Positions 1 through 9,240 are shown, counted from the stretch's first letter. The stretch: 57,680 nt of DNA from an uncultured Clostridia bacterium (GCA_949286835.1 CASEDP010000007.1:1-57680), one strand, 5' to 3'. Translations and numbers: made by a program. The notes: generated by a model from the sequence alone, not told the origin.

Positions 1-96
1 AAACGCCAGACCAAAAAAGGTTTTATCTTACCTTTCGCCGCAAGATTTATTTAATTCTTTTTTATCCAAGTGTTGCACTTGATTTGACAATTCAAT
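1..96 (+). mobile_element. Right-end fragment of an IS30-family-like insertion sequence
   Basis: The first 96 bases are an exact inverted copy of positions 57584-57679. They hold the 3' end of a transposase reading frame (2-82) and a short non-coding tail containing GTTGCACTTGATTTGACAAT. Identity between the two ends stops after base 96, so the element boundary lies at or just inside that point. Only the terminal piece of the element is in the window. The family call rests on the C-terminal protein motif and on remembered similarity of the tail to IS30-type ends, not on a search. Confidence 0.75.
2..82 (+). CDS. IS30-family-like transposase, C-terminal 26 residues only (partial)
   Basis: The frame from base 2 ends at TGA 80-82. 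It contains NARPKKVLSYLSPQDLF followed by a short cysteine-containing tail. The pattern N-x-R-P-x-K-x-L-x-Y-x-x-P-x-x-x-F is the conserved end of IS30-family DDE transposases, just after the catalytic glutamate helix. The catalytic domain and start lie outside the window. The gene reads into the window and stops about 55 bases before the end of the convergent glyS gene. The same fragment is encoded on the minus strand at 57598-57678. Confidence 0.72.
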   Translation, partial: NARPKKVLSYLSPQDLFNSFLSKCCT

Positions 97-136
97 GTGC
101 AAAAATGTCGTTAATTCAATGATAGTACGGGGTCAA

Positions 137-1540
137 TTAAAATTCAAGGCTCTTTTCAATGTATCCCTCAAGTTCGGAAATGGGAAGGCGTATCTGCTCC
201 ATACTGTCCCTGTCTCTCACAGTCACGGTGTTGTCCTCAAGCGTCTGGAAGTCTACGGTTATGCAGTAGGGGGTGCCTATTTCGTCCTGCCTTCTGTATC
301 TCTTTCCGATAGAGCCCGTCACGTCATAGGTTACGGAGAACTTTTTGGCAAGCGTGCGGTAGAGCTCGTCTGCCTTCTCGGAAAGGTTCTTCTGCAGGGG
401 AAGTATGGCTGCCTTGTAGGGTGCAAGGAAGGGATGCAGGTGCATTACAGTTCTCACGTCGTTCTTCGCCGCGTCGAGAACTTCTTCGTCATATGCGTCG
501 GTGAGGTAGGCAAGCACCATTCTCTCTACGCCGAGGGAGGGCTCTATTACATAGGGCACATACTTTTCGCCCGTTGCGGGGTCGGTATATTCCATACTTT
601 CGCCGCTCTCCGTCTGGTGCTGAGTGAGGTCATAGTCCGTCCTGTCGGCAATGCCCCAGAGCTCGCCCCAGCCGAACGCGAAGTTATATTCAAAGTCGGT
701 CGTCGCCTTGGAATAAAAACAGAGTTCTTCGGGCGAATGGTCTCTGAGCCTCAAGTTTTCCTTCGTCATTCCCAGGCTTAAGAGGAAGTTCTTGCAATAA
801 TCTTTCCAGTAGGAGAACCATTCGAGGTCGGTTCCGGGCTTGCAGAAGAATTCAAGTTCCATCTGCTCGAATTCCCTCACGCGGAAGATGAAGTTTCCGG
901 GCGTTATCTCGTTTCTGAACGATTTTCCTATCTGACCGATGCCGAAGGGCACTCTCATACGCGACGCGCGCTGTACGTTCTTGAAGTTCACGAATATGCC
1001 CTGCGCCGTCTCGGGGCGGAGGTAGACGGTATTGACGCTGTCCTCGGTTACGCCCTGATATGTCTTGAACATCAGGTTGAATTTTCTTATGGAGGTAAAG
1101 TCGCTCTTGCCGCAGACGGGGCAGACAATTCCCTTTTCCTGAATGAACTTTTCAAGCGCGTCGTTGTCCATAGCCTCGACCTTTACGTCAAGCCCGTGTT
1201 TAGTGCAGTATGCCTCAACAAGATTGTCGGCTCTGTGCCTCGTCTTGCAGTTCTTGCAGTCCATAAGAGGGTCTGAAAAGCCGCCGAGGTGCCCGCTCGC
1301 CTTCCAGGTGCGGGTGTTCATCAGTATTGCGCAGTCAAGTCCCGTGTTGAGCGTATTCTCCTGCACGAACTTCTTCCACCAGGCTTTCTTTATGTTGTTC
1401 TTGAGCTCCACGCCGAGGGGACCGTAGTCCCAGGTATTGGCAAGACCGCCGTAAATTTCGCTTCCGGGGAAGACAAAGCCTCTGTTTTTGCAAAGGGCAA
1501 CAAGTTTATCCTGCGTTACCGCCCTCTTTTTTTCTGCCAT
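137..1540 (-). CDS. glyS: Glycyl-tRNA synthetase, single-chain alpha2 type
   Basis: Charges tRNA-Gly with glycine in the cytoplasm. The 467-residue length fits the homodimeric bacterial/archaeal type rather than the GlyQ+GlyS tetramer. Visible are the [18 protein letters not shown] start, two CxxC zinc pairs (C95/C98 and C140/C143), class II motif 2 around [10 protein letters not shown] (209-218), motif 3 EPSLGVERM (334-342) and a C-terminal anticodon-binding domain from about residue 370. The ATG at 1540 has AAGGAG upstream. It stands alone on the minus strand, divergent from fhs. I saw no T-box in the short leader. Confidence 0.97.
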   Translation of the reverse strand: MAEKKRAVTQDKLVALCKNRGFVFPGSEIYGGLANTWDYGPLGVELKNNIKKAWWKKFVQENTLNTGLDCAILMNTRTWKASGHLGGFSDPLMDCKNCKTRHRADNLVEAYCTKHGLDVKVEAMDNDALEKFIQEKGIVCPVCGKSDFTSIRKFNLMFKTYQGVTEDSVNTVYLRPETAQGIFVNFKNVQRASRMRVPFGIGQIGKSFRNEITPGNFIFRVREFEQMELEFFCKPGTDLEWFSYWKDYCKNFLLSLGMTKENLRLRDHSPEELCFYSKATTDFEYNFAFGWGELWGIADRTDYDLTQHQTESGESMEYTDPATGEKYVPYVIEPSLGVERMVLAYLTDAYDEEVLDAAKNDVRTVMHLHPFLAPYKAAILPLQKNLSEKADELYRTLAKKFSVTYDVTGSIGKRYRRQDEIGTPYCITVDFQTLEDNTVTVRDRDSMEQIRLPISELEGYIEKSLEF

Positions 1541-1594
1541 AAAAAACTCCTTATGAGTGCACAGTGCCTATGCACATAAAAAATTCATAATAAA

Positions 1595-1623
1595 TTTTAA
1601 GCTTGACGGCGGTCCATTGTCAA
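1595..1623 (-). promoter_or_regulatory. Possible promoter for glyS
   Basis: On the minus strand TTGACA (1618-1623) lies 17 bp from TTAAAA (1595-1600), about 55 bp ahead of the glyS start. The -35 box sits in a small inverted repeat, CTTGAC...GTCAAG, so a TTGAC-type box is also readable on the plus strand. The -10 is weak. Confidence 0.4.
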
Positions 1624-1721
1624 GCGATTTGTGCGTCTAAACGCCCGCGACTTTGCCGTTTGCATAATTTTAATTGTTTTTTCAAAAAGTTGTCATAAAC
1701 TCTATACTTTGTTGTTCGGAT

Positions 1722-1731
1722 ATGCTATAAT
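1722..1731 (+). promoter_or_regulatory. Extended -10 promoter element for fhs
   Basis: TGCTATAAT is a TGn-extended perfect -10 box (TATAAT 1726-1731) about 50 bp before the chosen fhs start. No good -35 is seen 17 bp upstream, which is usual for extended -10 promoters. It also argues against the longer in-frame start at 1631, which would lie upstream of this promoter. Confidence 0.5.
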
Positions 1732-1780
1732 GTTTATAACTGTTATAATATATTTGTTTAAAGGCAGGGCAGAGAGAAAT

Positions 1781-3442
1781 ATGTTGAGCGATATCGAAAT
1801 TGCGGAGAGCGCACAGCCGAAGGACATCGGCGAGATTGCAGCCAAACTCGGACTTTCGGAGGACGAGCTGGAAAGATACGGCAAATATAAGGCAAAGGTG
1901 AACATAAGTAAGTATTCGCCCAAGTCCAAACTCATACTCGTCACGGCAATCAACCCCACGGCCAGCGGAGAAGGCAAGACGACAGTTTCCATAGGTCTTG
2001 CCGACGGGCTTGCAAGGACGGGCAGAAAGGTCTGCCTTGCCCTCAGGGAGCCCTCTCTCGGTCCCGTGTTCGGCATAAAGGGCGGCGCTGCAGGCGGCGG
2101 CTATGCGCAGGTAATTCCAATGGCTGATATCAACCTGCACTTCACGGGCGACCTGCACGCGATAACCGCGGCGAATAATCTGCTCTGCGCGATGATTGAC
2201 AACCACATATTCCGCGGCAACGCGCTCGGCATAAAGGAAGTTCTCTTCCACCGCTGTATGGATATGAACGACAGGGCGCTGAGGGATCTTACCATAACCA
2301 GCGAGGCGGGCACTATGAAGGGGTGCGAGAGCTATTCGAGAAAGGAGAGCTTCTCCATTACAGCGGCAAGCGAAGTTATGGCAATTCTCTGTCTTTCCGC
2401 TGACCTTGTCGACCTTAAAAGGAGGCTCGGAAACATCGTCGTCGGCGAGAGGGAGGACGGCTCCTACGTCTATGCGCGCGACTTAAAGGCAGAGGGCGCT
2501 ATGGCTACCCTTCTCAAGGACGCTGTTAACCCCAATCTCGTCCAGACGCTGGAGGGCACGCCCGCATTCGTGCACGGCGGTCCTTTTGCGAACATTGCTC
2601 ACGGCTGCAACAGCATAAGGGCGACGCTCGCCGCAATGACGCTTGCAGATTATGCTGTAACGGAGGCGGGCTTCGGCGCAGACCTCGGCGCGGAAAAGTT
2701 CCTGGACACCAAGTGCAGGCTTGCCGGCATAGAGCCGGACTGCGTTGTCGTCGTGGCAACGGTAAAGGCGCTCAAGCTGCACGGCGGTGCGGACAAGGCA
2801 CAGCTTTCAACTGAAAATATCGGCGCGCTCAAAGCGGGGCTTCCCAACCTCTTAAAGCACGTCGACAACATAAAAAACGTATATAAAAAGCCCGTAATCG
2901 TCGCTATGAACAGGTTTGCTACCGACACCGCAGGCGAGATTGAAACGGTTATGAACGCCTGCGAGGAGGCGGGCACTAAGGCGGTTTTCACCGATGTGTT
3001 CTTAAAGGGCGGCGAGGGCGGCAAGGAGCTTGCCGAGGCAGTCGCAAAGGCGTGCGAGACGAAGAGCAGGCTGCACTATGCCTATGACCTCGACGACGAT
3101 ATCAAGACCAAGATAGAGGACATTGTCAAAAACGTCTACGGCGGCGACGGGGCTACATATTCCGAACTTGCAGAAAGAAAGATTGCCGACATAGAGGGCA
3201 AGGGCATAAAGGGGCTTCCCGTAATAATCGCAAAGACGCAGTATTCGCTCTCTGACGACGCGACAAAACTCGCCGCGCCCGAGGGCTTCAGAATATTCGT
3301 AAGAGACGTGGAGTACCGCGGCGGCGCGGGCTTTGTCGTGGCAATCGCGGGCAGCATAATGCTGATGCCCGGGCTGGGCAAAGTGCCCTGTGCGGAGAAG
3401 ATTGACATAGACGCCGACGGCAAAATCACGGGGCTTTCTTAA
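1781..3442 (+). CDS. fhs: Formate--tetrahydrofolate ligase
   Basis: Makes 10-formyl-THF from formate, THF and ATP, the formate entry point into one-carbon metabolism (acetogen methyl branch, purine or Met-tRNA formylation). The 553 residues fit the family. Visible are the P-loop-like PTASGEGKTT (59-68), EPSLGPVFGIKGGAAGGGY and the FTGDLHAI region. The frame is open back to 1631, but those 50 residues are hydrophobic and unlike the family, and a TATAAT box falls inside them. ATG 1781 with a weak purine-rich AGAGAG site is therefore chosen. It is followed 71 bp later by glnS. Confidence 0.96.
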   Translation: MLSDIEIAESAQPKDIGEIAAKLGLSEDELERYGKYKAKVNISKYSPKSKLILVTAINPTASGEGKTTVSIGLADGLARTGRKVCLALREPSLGPVFGIKGGAAGGGYAQVIPMADINLHFTGDLHAITAANNLLCAMIDNHIFRGNALGIKEVLFHRCMDMNDRALRDLTITSEAGTMKGCESYSRKESFSITAASEVMAILCLSADLVDLKRRLGNIVVGEREDGSYVYARDLKAEGAMATLLKDAVNPNLVQTLEGTPAFVHGGPFANIAHGCNSIRATLAAMTLADYAVTEAGFGADLGAEKFLDTKCRLAGIEPDCVVVVATVKALKLHGGADKAQLSTENIGALKAGLPNLLKHVDNIKNVYKKPVIVAMNRFATDTAGEIETVMNACEEAGTKAVFTDVFLKGGEGGKELAEAVAKACETKSRLHYAYDLDDDIKTKIEDIVKNVYGGDGATYSELAERKIADIEGKGIKGLPVIIAKTQYSLSDDATKLAAPEGFRIFVRDVEYRGGAGFVVAIAGSIMLMPGLGKVPCAEKIDIDADGKITGLS

Positions 3443-3513
3443 GGCATTTCGCGGCGTCTGTAAAAAGAATGTGATAGTGGGGAAAGAACTTTTTATTTCA
3501 GGTGTATTGACAT

Positions 3514-5166
3514 ATGGATTTACCCGAGGCAACAAATTTCATCGAACAGTATATAAACGAAGAGCTCGAAGCGGGCAAGTTTGAGAGCACAGGCAACCAG
3601 ATATGCGTGCGTTTCCCGCCCGAACCCAACGGCTATCTTCACATAGGTCACGTCAAGGCGCTGTGCATAAACTTCGCCGTCAAGGAAAAGTATCACGGCA
3701 AGCTCAACCTCCGTATGGACGACACAAATCCCGCCAAAGAGGACTATGAGTACGTCAATTCCATAGTCGAGGCGGTTAAGTGGCTGGGCTTTGAATATGA
3801 CAATCTCTTCTTCGCATCCGACTACTACGACAAGCTCTACGAGATTGCCGAAAAGTATATTATGGACGGCAACGCATATGTCTGCGACCTCTCTGCGGAG
3901 GAAATCACGGCAACGAGGGGCACACTGACGGAGCCGGGCACGGAGAGCCCATACCGCAACAGAAGTAAAGAGGAAAATTTAAGGCTCTTCCGCGAGATGA
4001 AGGCGGGCGTCTATCCCGACGGCGCAAAGGTCCTGAGGGCAAAGATAGATATGTCCTCGCCCAACCTCAATATGAGGGACCCCGTAATCTACAGAATTGC
4101 GCACGTTCCCCATTACCGTCAGGGCGACAAGTGGTGCATATACCCTATGTACGACTTCGCGCATCCCGTTTCTGACGCGATAGAGGGCATAACCCATTCG
4201 CTCTGCTCGCTTGAATTTGAAAATCACAGACCGCTCTATGACTGGGTAATCGACAAGGCGGGCTTTCCCGCTCCCCGTCCCAGACAGATAGAGTTTGCAA
4301 GGCTCAACATAACCAATATGCTTATGTCAAAGCGCTACCTCAAAAAGCTCGTCGACGAGGGCTTTGTAAGGGGATGGGACGACCCCAGAATGCCGACGCT
4401 TATGGGGCTGCGCAGCAGGGGCGTGCCCCCCGCAGCGCTCAAGAACTTCTGCGCGGCGGTAGGCGTGGCAAAGAACTACGGCGTGGTCAGCCTCGCTCAG
4501 CTCGACGAGTGCATAAGGGACGAACTCAACGTCACTGCGGAGAGGGCTATGGGAGTATTGAACCCCGTAAAGCTCACCGTTACCAACTATTCCGGCGAAG
4601 AGGAGCTGGAATTTGAAAAGAACCCCACCGACGGCAGCGGCGCCACGAGGAACGTAAAGTTCACGGGCAACGTATATATCGACAGGGATGACTTCGCAAT
4701 CGAACCCCCTCCTAAGTTCAAGAGGCTCTTCAAGGGCGGATTTGTAAGGCTCAAGTCGGCATATATCGTAAGGTGCGACGACTTTGCGACCGACAAGGAC
4801 GGCAACGTCACGGAGATTTTCTGCACCTACTTCCCCGAAACGCGTTCGGGAAGCACGGTAAAGAGCGAGGTCAAGGCTAAGGGCGTCATCCAGTGGGTGG
4901 ACGCAAAGTACGGCGTGCCCGCGGAATACAGGCAGTATCAGCCCCTTCTCAAGGACGAAGAGTATCCCGACCAGGACTATGCTGAAAGGCTGAATGGCGA
5001 GAGCGAGCGCATAATCTGCGGAATGACGGAGCCCTATATTGCGGAGAGCGAGGAGGGCAAGCCCTTCCAGCTTATGCGCACGAGCTACTATAAGAAGATG
5101 ACATCGGAACGCGGCGGACTTATACTGTCCGAAATCGTTTCGCTTAAAGATAACTTTAACAAATAA
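3514..5166 (+). CDS. glnS: Glutaminyl-tRNA synthetase
   Basis: Class I synthetase that charges tRNA-Gln directly. The 550 residues carry PPEPNGYLHIGH with HIGH at 43-46, a KMSKS-type loop MLMSKR (269-274) and the two-barrel C-terminal anticodon-binding region. Most Bacillota lack GlnRS and form Gln-tRNA by amidation through GatCAB, so its presence is a lineage marker or a transfer. GatCAB genes are not in this window. The ribosome site before ATG 3514 is poor (CAGGTG, about 12 nt upstream). The next gene starts 12 bp after the stop and is probably co-transcribed. Confidence 0.96.
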   Translation: MDLPEATNFIEQYINEELEAGKFESTGNQICVRFPPEPNGYLHIGHVKALCINFAVKEKYHGKLNLRMDDTNPAKEDYEYVNSIVEAVKWLGFEYDNLFFASDYYDKLYEIAEKYIMDGNAYVCDLSAEEITATRGTLTEPGTESPYRNRSKEENLRLFREMKAGVYPDGAKVLRAKIDMSSPNLNMRDPVIYRIAHVPHYRQGDKWCIYPMYDFAHPVSDAIEGITHSLCSLEFENHRPLYDWVIDKAGFPAPRPRQIEFARLNITNMLMSKRYLKKLVDEGFVRGWDDPRMPTLMGLRSRGVPPAALKNFCAAVGVAKNYGVVSLAQLDECIRDELNVTAERAMGVLNPVKLTVTNYSGEEELEFEKNPTDGSGATRNVKFTGNVYIDRDDFAIEPPPKFKRLFKGGFVRLKSAYIVRCDDFATDKDGNVTEIFCTYFPETRSGSTVKSEVKAKGVIQWVDAKYGVPAEYRQYQPLLKDEEYPDQDYAERLNGESERIICGMTEPYIAESEEGKPFQLMRTSYYKKMTSERGGLILSEIVSLKDNFNK

Positions 5167-5178
5167 GACGGAGGAGTT

Positions 5179-6348
5179 ATGTTATACTTAATTTGCGGTA
5201 TAGGCGCGCTTGCGGCTGTCGGGGCGATAGCGGGAGCATTCAGGCGATATACAAAGGTGTCGGTGTGGGGACTTTCGGTGGTCGTCACGCTCGCCGCGCT
5301 GTATATCGTGTCTGCGCTCGTCGAGAGCGGAGATGAATACTATTTCTACATCGTCACGGGCGCAGGCGTCGGCGCGTTCCTCATAGCGTCTGCAATCTTC
5401 GCGGCAATATCCAAGTGGATAAGTTCGGCAAGAGAGGCAAAGCGCAATTACAACCTTGTCAAAGTCACGGACGAAGTCAACGAAATTGACGAGCTTATGC
5501 TTGACGCCGTAGACAACAACGACAAGAAAAAATATAAAAAGCTTTTGGCTCGCAAGGACAAACTTCTTAAAGTCGGAACGGGGGCAGGCGGGGTATTCGA
5601 CGTAATACTCGGCGTAATTTCGGGCGCGGTCAACGGTGCGGTTGCGGCGTTTGCGCTCGTCTCGTTTTTCCTCATAGTATCCGAAATGCTCGTCGGCATA
5701 TTGCCCGCGTCTGCGTTCGACGACTTCATAAAAGAAGCTGTCGCACACGATTTCTGGGTTACGTTCGGCAAGAAGCTTGCGCTCGACAGTCTTCTCGTAT
5801 GTCTGCTCTGCGGCAGCTTCAGGGTAGGCTACAGGGCAGGTCTGTGCTCGTTTTTGTGCATCGTCGTCATACTCGGGCTTATCGGCGGCGCGGGTTACAG
5901 CTCGTACATAATCGCGTCAGGCGATATCTGCAGCGGACTTGTCACCTCCATATCCGACGGACTTCTTGCAAATCTTCCCGAGGCAATGGCGGAGTTCAGA
6001 CCGACGTTGGCAGTCTGGATACTCACCGCGCTGTTCTTCCTCATTATGCTCGTAATCATAATCATAATAGGAATATTCCTTCCCAGGCTTGTCGACAAGC
6101 TCAGGGAGAGCAAGGTGTTTATGGCGGCGGACGGCGTGCTCGGCGCACTTGTGCTCCTTGCCGTGGTGTTCGGGCTCTTGATGGCGGTCGGCGGTATTAC
6201 ATACGCGCTCGGCAGTTCCGCAGAATTTACCAAGCTCACGGGATATACGGACGCGTCGGTGCTCGGCAATTGTCTGTATAAGTATAACCCGCTTCAGAGC
6301 GTGTTCGACAGTCTTGTCAATCTGCTCAAGACGGGTAAGTTTGAATGA
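5179..6348 (+). CDS. Polytopic membrane protein, CvpA-like in part
   Basis: 389 residues with about eight hydrophobic spans. The N-terminal three lie roughly at 1-75, then a charged cytoplasmic-type stretch (about 83-130, rich in K, D and E) is followed by GVISGAVNGAVAAFALVSFF, which recalls the glycine-rich first helices of CvpA-family proteins. Further spans lie at about 195-235, 270-295 and 310-340. No catalytic motif is seen. A strong GGAGGAG site precedes ATG 5179, 12 bp after glnS, so it is probably the second gene of a glnS operon. The CvpA link is weak. A lineage-specific membrane protein of unknown function is equally possible. Confidence 0.7.
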   Translation: MLYLICGIGALAAVGAIAGAFRRYTKVSVWGLSVVVTLAALYIVSALVESGDEYYFYIVTGAGVGAFLIASAIFAAISKWISSAREAKRNYNLVKVTDEVNEIDELMLDAVDNNDKKKYKKLLARKDKLLKVGTGAGGVFDVILGVISGAVNGAVAAFALVSFFLIVSEMLVGILPASAFDDFIKEAVAHDFWVTFGKKLALDSLLVCLLCGSFRVGYRAGLCSFLCIVVILGLIGGAGYSSYIIASGDICSGLVTSISDGLLANLPEAMAEFRPTLAVWILTALFFLIMLVIIIIIGIFLPRLVDKLRESKVFMAADGVLGALVLLAVVFGLLMAVGGITYALGSSAEFTKLTGYTDASVLGNCLYKYNPLQSVFDSLVNLLKTGKFE

Positions 6349-6369
6349 TATAATTTAAATATGTAACAT

Positions 6370-6416
6370 ATGCGCTGCACACAAAAATAGCGTTTTGTAT
6401 GCGGCGCATTTTTTCA
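6370..6416 (+). terminator. Rho-independent terminator after the glnS operon
   Basis: A 17-bp stem with two mismatches (ATGCGCTGCACACAAAA against TTTTGTATGCGGCGCAT) is followed by TTTTTT. It ends the plus-strand glnS/membrane-protein unit and faces the convergent DUF1540 gene. Confidence 0.75.
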
Positions 6417-6427
6417 TTGGGGGCAGG

Positions 6428-6580
6428 TTAGATCTTGTCGGTGTAGCTCTCGCAGCAGGTATCGCTTTCGCCGCTGTGGCAGCAGCCAACGTGAATTTTG
6501 TCGAGAGTGCAGTTGCACCCGTTGTGGTTGTACTTGCATTTGGAAACATCGCAAGAAATGCCTAAGTTGATCTTATCCAT
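6428..6580 (-). CDS. DUF1540-type small cysteine-rich protein
   Basis: A 50-residue frame with a very good ribosome site (CGGAGGT, 5 nt before ATG 6580). The start MDKINLGISCDVSKCKYN fits DUF1540, a small domain common in clostridia. There are eight cysteines (10, 15, 22, 24, 33, 34, 42, 43) in the order C-x4-C-x6-C-x-C-x8-CC-x7-CC, which suggests metal binding. The function is unknown, and family members are often found in sporulating Bacillota. It lies alone on the minus strand between the glnS-unit terminator and rplI. Confidence 0.85.
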   Translation of the reverse strand: MDKINLGISCDVSKCKYNHNGCNCTLDKIHVGCCHSGESDTCCESYTDKI

Positions 6581-6635
6581 CAGTTTACCTCCGTAAAGAT
6601 ATTTTGTGCGGGGCGCCTTAAATTATTCACAGCTA

Positions 6636-6664
6636 TTGACAAATTGCCCGCAAACGGTTAAACT
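6636..6664 (+). promoter_or_regulatory. Promoter of rplI
   Basis: TTGACA (6636-6641), a 17-bp spacer and TAAACT (6659-6664), about 41 bp before the rplI ATG. Confidence 0.6.
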
Positions 6665-6704
6665 AATAGGGAGATAAAACATTGTACCAATCGGAGGCAG
6701 ATTT

Positions 6705-7151
6705 ATGAAGGTTATACTCTTGAAGGACGTTCAGGGACAGGGCAAGGCAGGCGAACTCGTCGACGTAAACGAGGGCTACGCGCGCAACTTCCTCATCAAA
6801 AAGGGGCTTGCAGAGGCGGCAACCGCCACCAAGATAAACGAACTCAATCAGCGCAAGGCGAGTGCGGAATATCACCGCCAGGAGGACATAAAGGCAATGA
6901 CGGCACTTGCGGCGGAACTCAAGGGCAAGTCGTTCGGCGTAAAGATAAAGGCAGGGCAGGGAGGTAAGGTATTCGGCTCCGTCACGGCAGCGAACATTGC
7001 AGACGCAATGAAGGATGCGGGCTATGACGTTGACAAGAAGAAGATAGTTCTTGCCCAGCCCATCAAGAGCATAGGCGACTATGAGGTTGACATAAAGCTG
7101 CTCGAAGGCGTTTCCGCAAAGATAAGGGTGCTTGTCCGCGGCGAGGAATAA
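6705..7151 (+). CDS. rplI: Large ribosomal subunit protein bL9
   Basis: 148 residues, the normal length. It starts MKVILLKDVQGQGKAGE, followed by GYARNFLIKKGLA, the typical N-terminal rRNA-binding domain. A long connecting helix (about 40-75) and the C-terminal domain with GKVFGSVTAANIADA complete it. The ribosome site is CGGAGG. In many Bacillota rplI sits next to dnaB, gdpP or rpsF-ssb-rpsR. Here it has its own promoter and terminator and none of those neighbours. Confidence 0.97.
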   Translation: MKVILLKDVQGQGKAGELVDVNEGYARNFLIKKGLAEAATATKINELNQRKASAEYHRQEDIKAMTALAAELKGKSFGVKIKAGQGGKVFGSVTAANIADAMKDAGYDVDKKKIVLAQPIKSIGDYEVDIKLLEGVSAKIRVLVRGEE

Positions 7152-7195
7152 TATAAGGCGAAGCTCATAAAATTATCAGTATGCAACAAAAATTC

Positions 7196-7233
7196 GGCGC
7201 CCGACCTTTAAGGTCGGGCGCCATATTTACTTT
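7196..7233 (+). terminator. Rho-independent terminator after rplI
   Basis: A perfect 11-bp stem GGCGCCCGACC / GGTCGGGCGCC with a 5-nt loop, followed by a T-rich stretch. The remaining bases up to 7365 hold no gene I can support. Confidence 0.85.
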
Positions 7234-7365
7234 TATGCCGAATTATTTTGATAAGAGCATCGGTCGAGGAGTGCCTTTGGCAGATATGCAATAACATCCG
7301 TAATTCGTCGTCGGAAAAAGTCTGCGTCTGCCGTCAGACGGAAAGCATATAAGCGACGTTGACAT

Positions 7366-9240
7366 TTACCTTCCGCGGAAACCGCCGCCCCCGTGTCCGC
7401 CTCCTCCGAAGCCGCCGAAGTGACCGCCGCCACCGCCGCCGCTCGCCCCCTTTGGTGCGGGGCGGGATACGAATGCAGAAGCCATATTTGCGTTCATTCT
7501 GTTCATTATCGCGCAGAACAGCATATAGTCATATATGTCGTAGCGCGAATATCCCGTTATCCAGCGAGGAGGTTCTACGGTAAGATCTTTGAACTTGTTC
7601 TGCCATATGTCTGAAACGCTGAGCACCTGCGCATAGGGCAGTATCTGGTAATACATCTCGGGGTTATCCTTGAGCATCATCTCCAGCTTTTCCTTCTCGA
7701 CGTTGGCTATGAAGTCCTTGAACCCGAGAATTATGCCGAGGTGTTTGCGGTATTCCTCCGTTTTGCTTATGATTGAGGTGGAGAAAATAATAATCGCAAA
7801 GCCAATAATGCAGATTATAATCTTGGGCGCAATCTCGACAATGTGCGAGGGAATGAATATGACGTATACTGCAGAGAACGCCGCCGCCAGCAGAGCAATG
7901 CCGACATTCATAAGTATTATCTTTGTCTTTGTCAGCTTAGGCAATTGCTCATATACCGCCCTCGAAAGTATATGTATAATCAGCGCCGGTATTATCATAA
8001 ACAGAGAGAATACGTAGATATATGAAATATGTATCGTAAACATTCCGAGCAGTGTAGGCGAGGCTGCCATCAGCGTTCCGCCGAGGAAGGCAAAGAACAT
8101 TGCAACGCTCAAGCTTGCCATGTCATATATCCCCGAGGTGCATTTGTTAACCTTTTTTGTCACCCTTTCAACCGTCTTGTAGAATACGTTTTTAAGGCTG
8201 TTTATCCTGACGCTGTCGCCGCGGGCAAACAGGTTTTCATACATAATTCTCTGATAGTCTGGCACGTTTTCGGGCAGCCTTGCGGTTATCCTGATCAGCT
8301 CGATGTCATTTTCGTCGGCAATGTTAATCTTTAAATATCCCTTGTTCGCCCAATAGTAGATGAGCGAAGTTACGTCGCTTCCCGAAGCCTTGTTGTCTAT
8401 CAGCTTGCCCATCATAAGGGGGTCGTATTTCTCGCAAGCGTCAAAGTTGGGCACTACAGTCACGTCGTCGCGGTTGAATTTCAAAAATTTTACCGCCACG
8501 AGTATAGCCATAATCGCGCAGCCTATGACTACAATGATGTAGGGTGTCGCGTCTGCTTTTGTCGAAAGCGCGCCGGATTTGAACTGCAGCGCAAATGTAA
8601 CGCCGTTATACGCTTTAAGGCTGTCGGTCGAAAAGGTGATTTTATTGCCTGCGGTCGTAAAGTCGCCTTTATTTGTCGTTCCCGAAGCGCCGACGTAACA
8701 TTCCGCGCTCACAAACCCGTCGGGCAGGTTAAGCGTTACCTCAACGTTTTCCATACTCGCCGAAGAGCCGAAACCTATCGCGTTGAGGTAGAGCGTCGTC
8801 TTGCTCGTCGGCTTGGTTATCGCATAGTCATAGGTTATGCGGTAGGTATGCGTCTGACCGCTCTTGTACGTCCTGTCGCCTATGTCTACAGAGATAAAGT
8901 CTGCATAGTCGTTGTTTACCGCATAGGCGACGCTTTCAAACTTGCCGTCTATGTATTCGTATGCGCGCACTTTCCGAACTCTGTCGCCGGCGTTTACGGG
9001 CAAATCGCGTATGAAGCCCGTGTTGCGCGTGCCCGTATAGTCAATTACAAAGTCCTCCGTCACAGACATCGTAAGGTCAGAGCGTATGTCATAAGTCACC
9101 GAAAAGGACTTGAACTCGAAGGAATAGGGGTCGGAAGCCGCATATGCGCTCTGTGTTTTTCCGCCTGCAAAGAACAGGAGTGGTACAAGCAATAACAGCG
9201 CGCAGAACAGTATGACAGGCAATTTTAATAATTTTTTCAT
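7366..9240 (-). CDS. DUF2207 domain membrane protein with glycine-rich tail
   Basis: 624 residues. An N-terminal signal peptide (hydrophobic 7-26, possible cleavage after AYA at 32-34) leads into an extracytoplasmic beta-rich DUF2207 domain (about 36-220, with VTEDFVIDYTG and GFIRDLPV). A membrane span follows (about 233-252), then a cytoplasmic part with more spans between about 375 and 475. The C terminus is GGGGGGHFGG-type repeats of Gly, His and Phe. Such proteins often sit beside LemA, as here (LemA ends 58 bp upstream). The molecular role is unknown. An envelope function is inferred. Confidence 0.85.
   Translation of the reverse strand: MKKLLKLPVILFCALLLLVPLLFFAGGKTQSAYAASDPYSFEFKSFSVTYDIRSDLTMSVTEDFVIDYTGTRNTGFIRDLPVNAGDRVRKVRAYEYIDGKFESVAYAVNNDYADFISVDIGDRTYKSGQTHTYRITYDYAITKPTSKTTLYLNAIGFGSSASMENVEVTLNLPDGFVSAECYVGASGTTNKGDFTTAGNKITFSTDSLKAYNGVTFALQFKSGALSTKADATPYIIVVIGCAIMAILVAVKFLKFNRDDVTVVPNFDACEKYDPLMMGKLIDNKASGSDVTSLIYYWANKGYLKINIADENDIELIRITARLPENVPDYQRIMYENLFARGDSVRINSLKNVFYKTVERVTKKVNKCTSGIYDMASLSVAMFFAFLGGTLMAASPTLLGMFTIHISYIYVFSLFMIIPALIIHILSRAVYEQLPKLTKTKIILMNVGIALLAAAFSAVYVIFIPSHIVEIAPKIIICIIGFAIIIFSTSIISKTEEYRKHLGIILGFKDFIANVEKEKLEMMLKDNPEMYYQILPYAQVLSVSDIWQNKFKDLTVEPPRWITGYSRYDIYDYMLFCAIMNRMNANMASAFVSRPAPKGASGGGGGGHFGGFGGGGHGGGGFRGR

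Noticed and set aside
1541..1780. T-box or glycine riboswitch between glyS and fhs
   Set aside because: The leaders are short and show no T-box bulge motif, specifier stem or terminator pair, and no tandem glycine-aptamer features.
7234..7365. Small gene between rplI and the DUF2207 gene
   Set aside because: Short frames exist, but none has a ribosome site or recognisable protein pattern.
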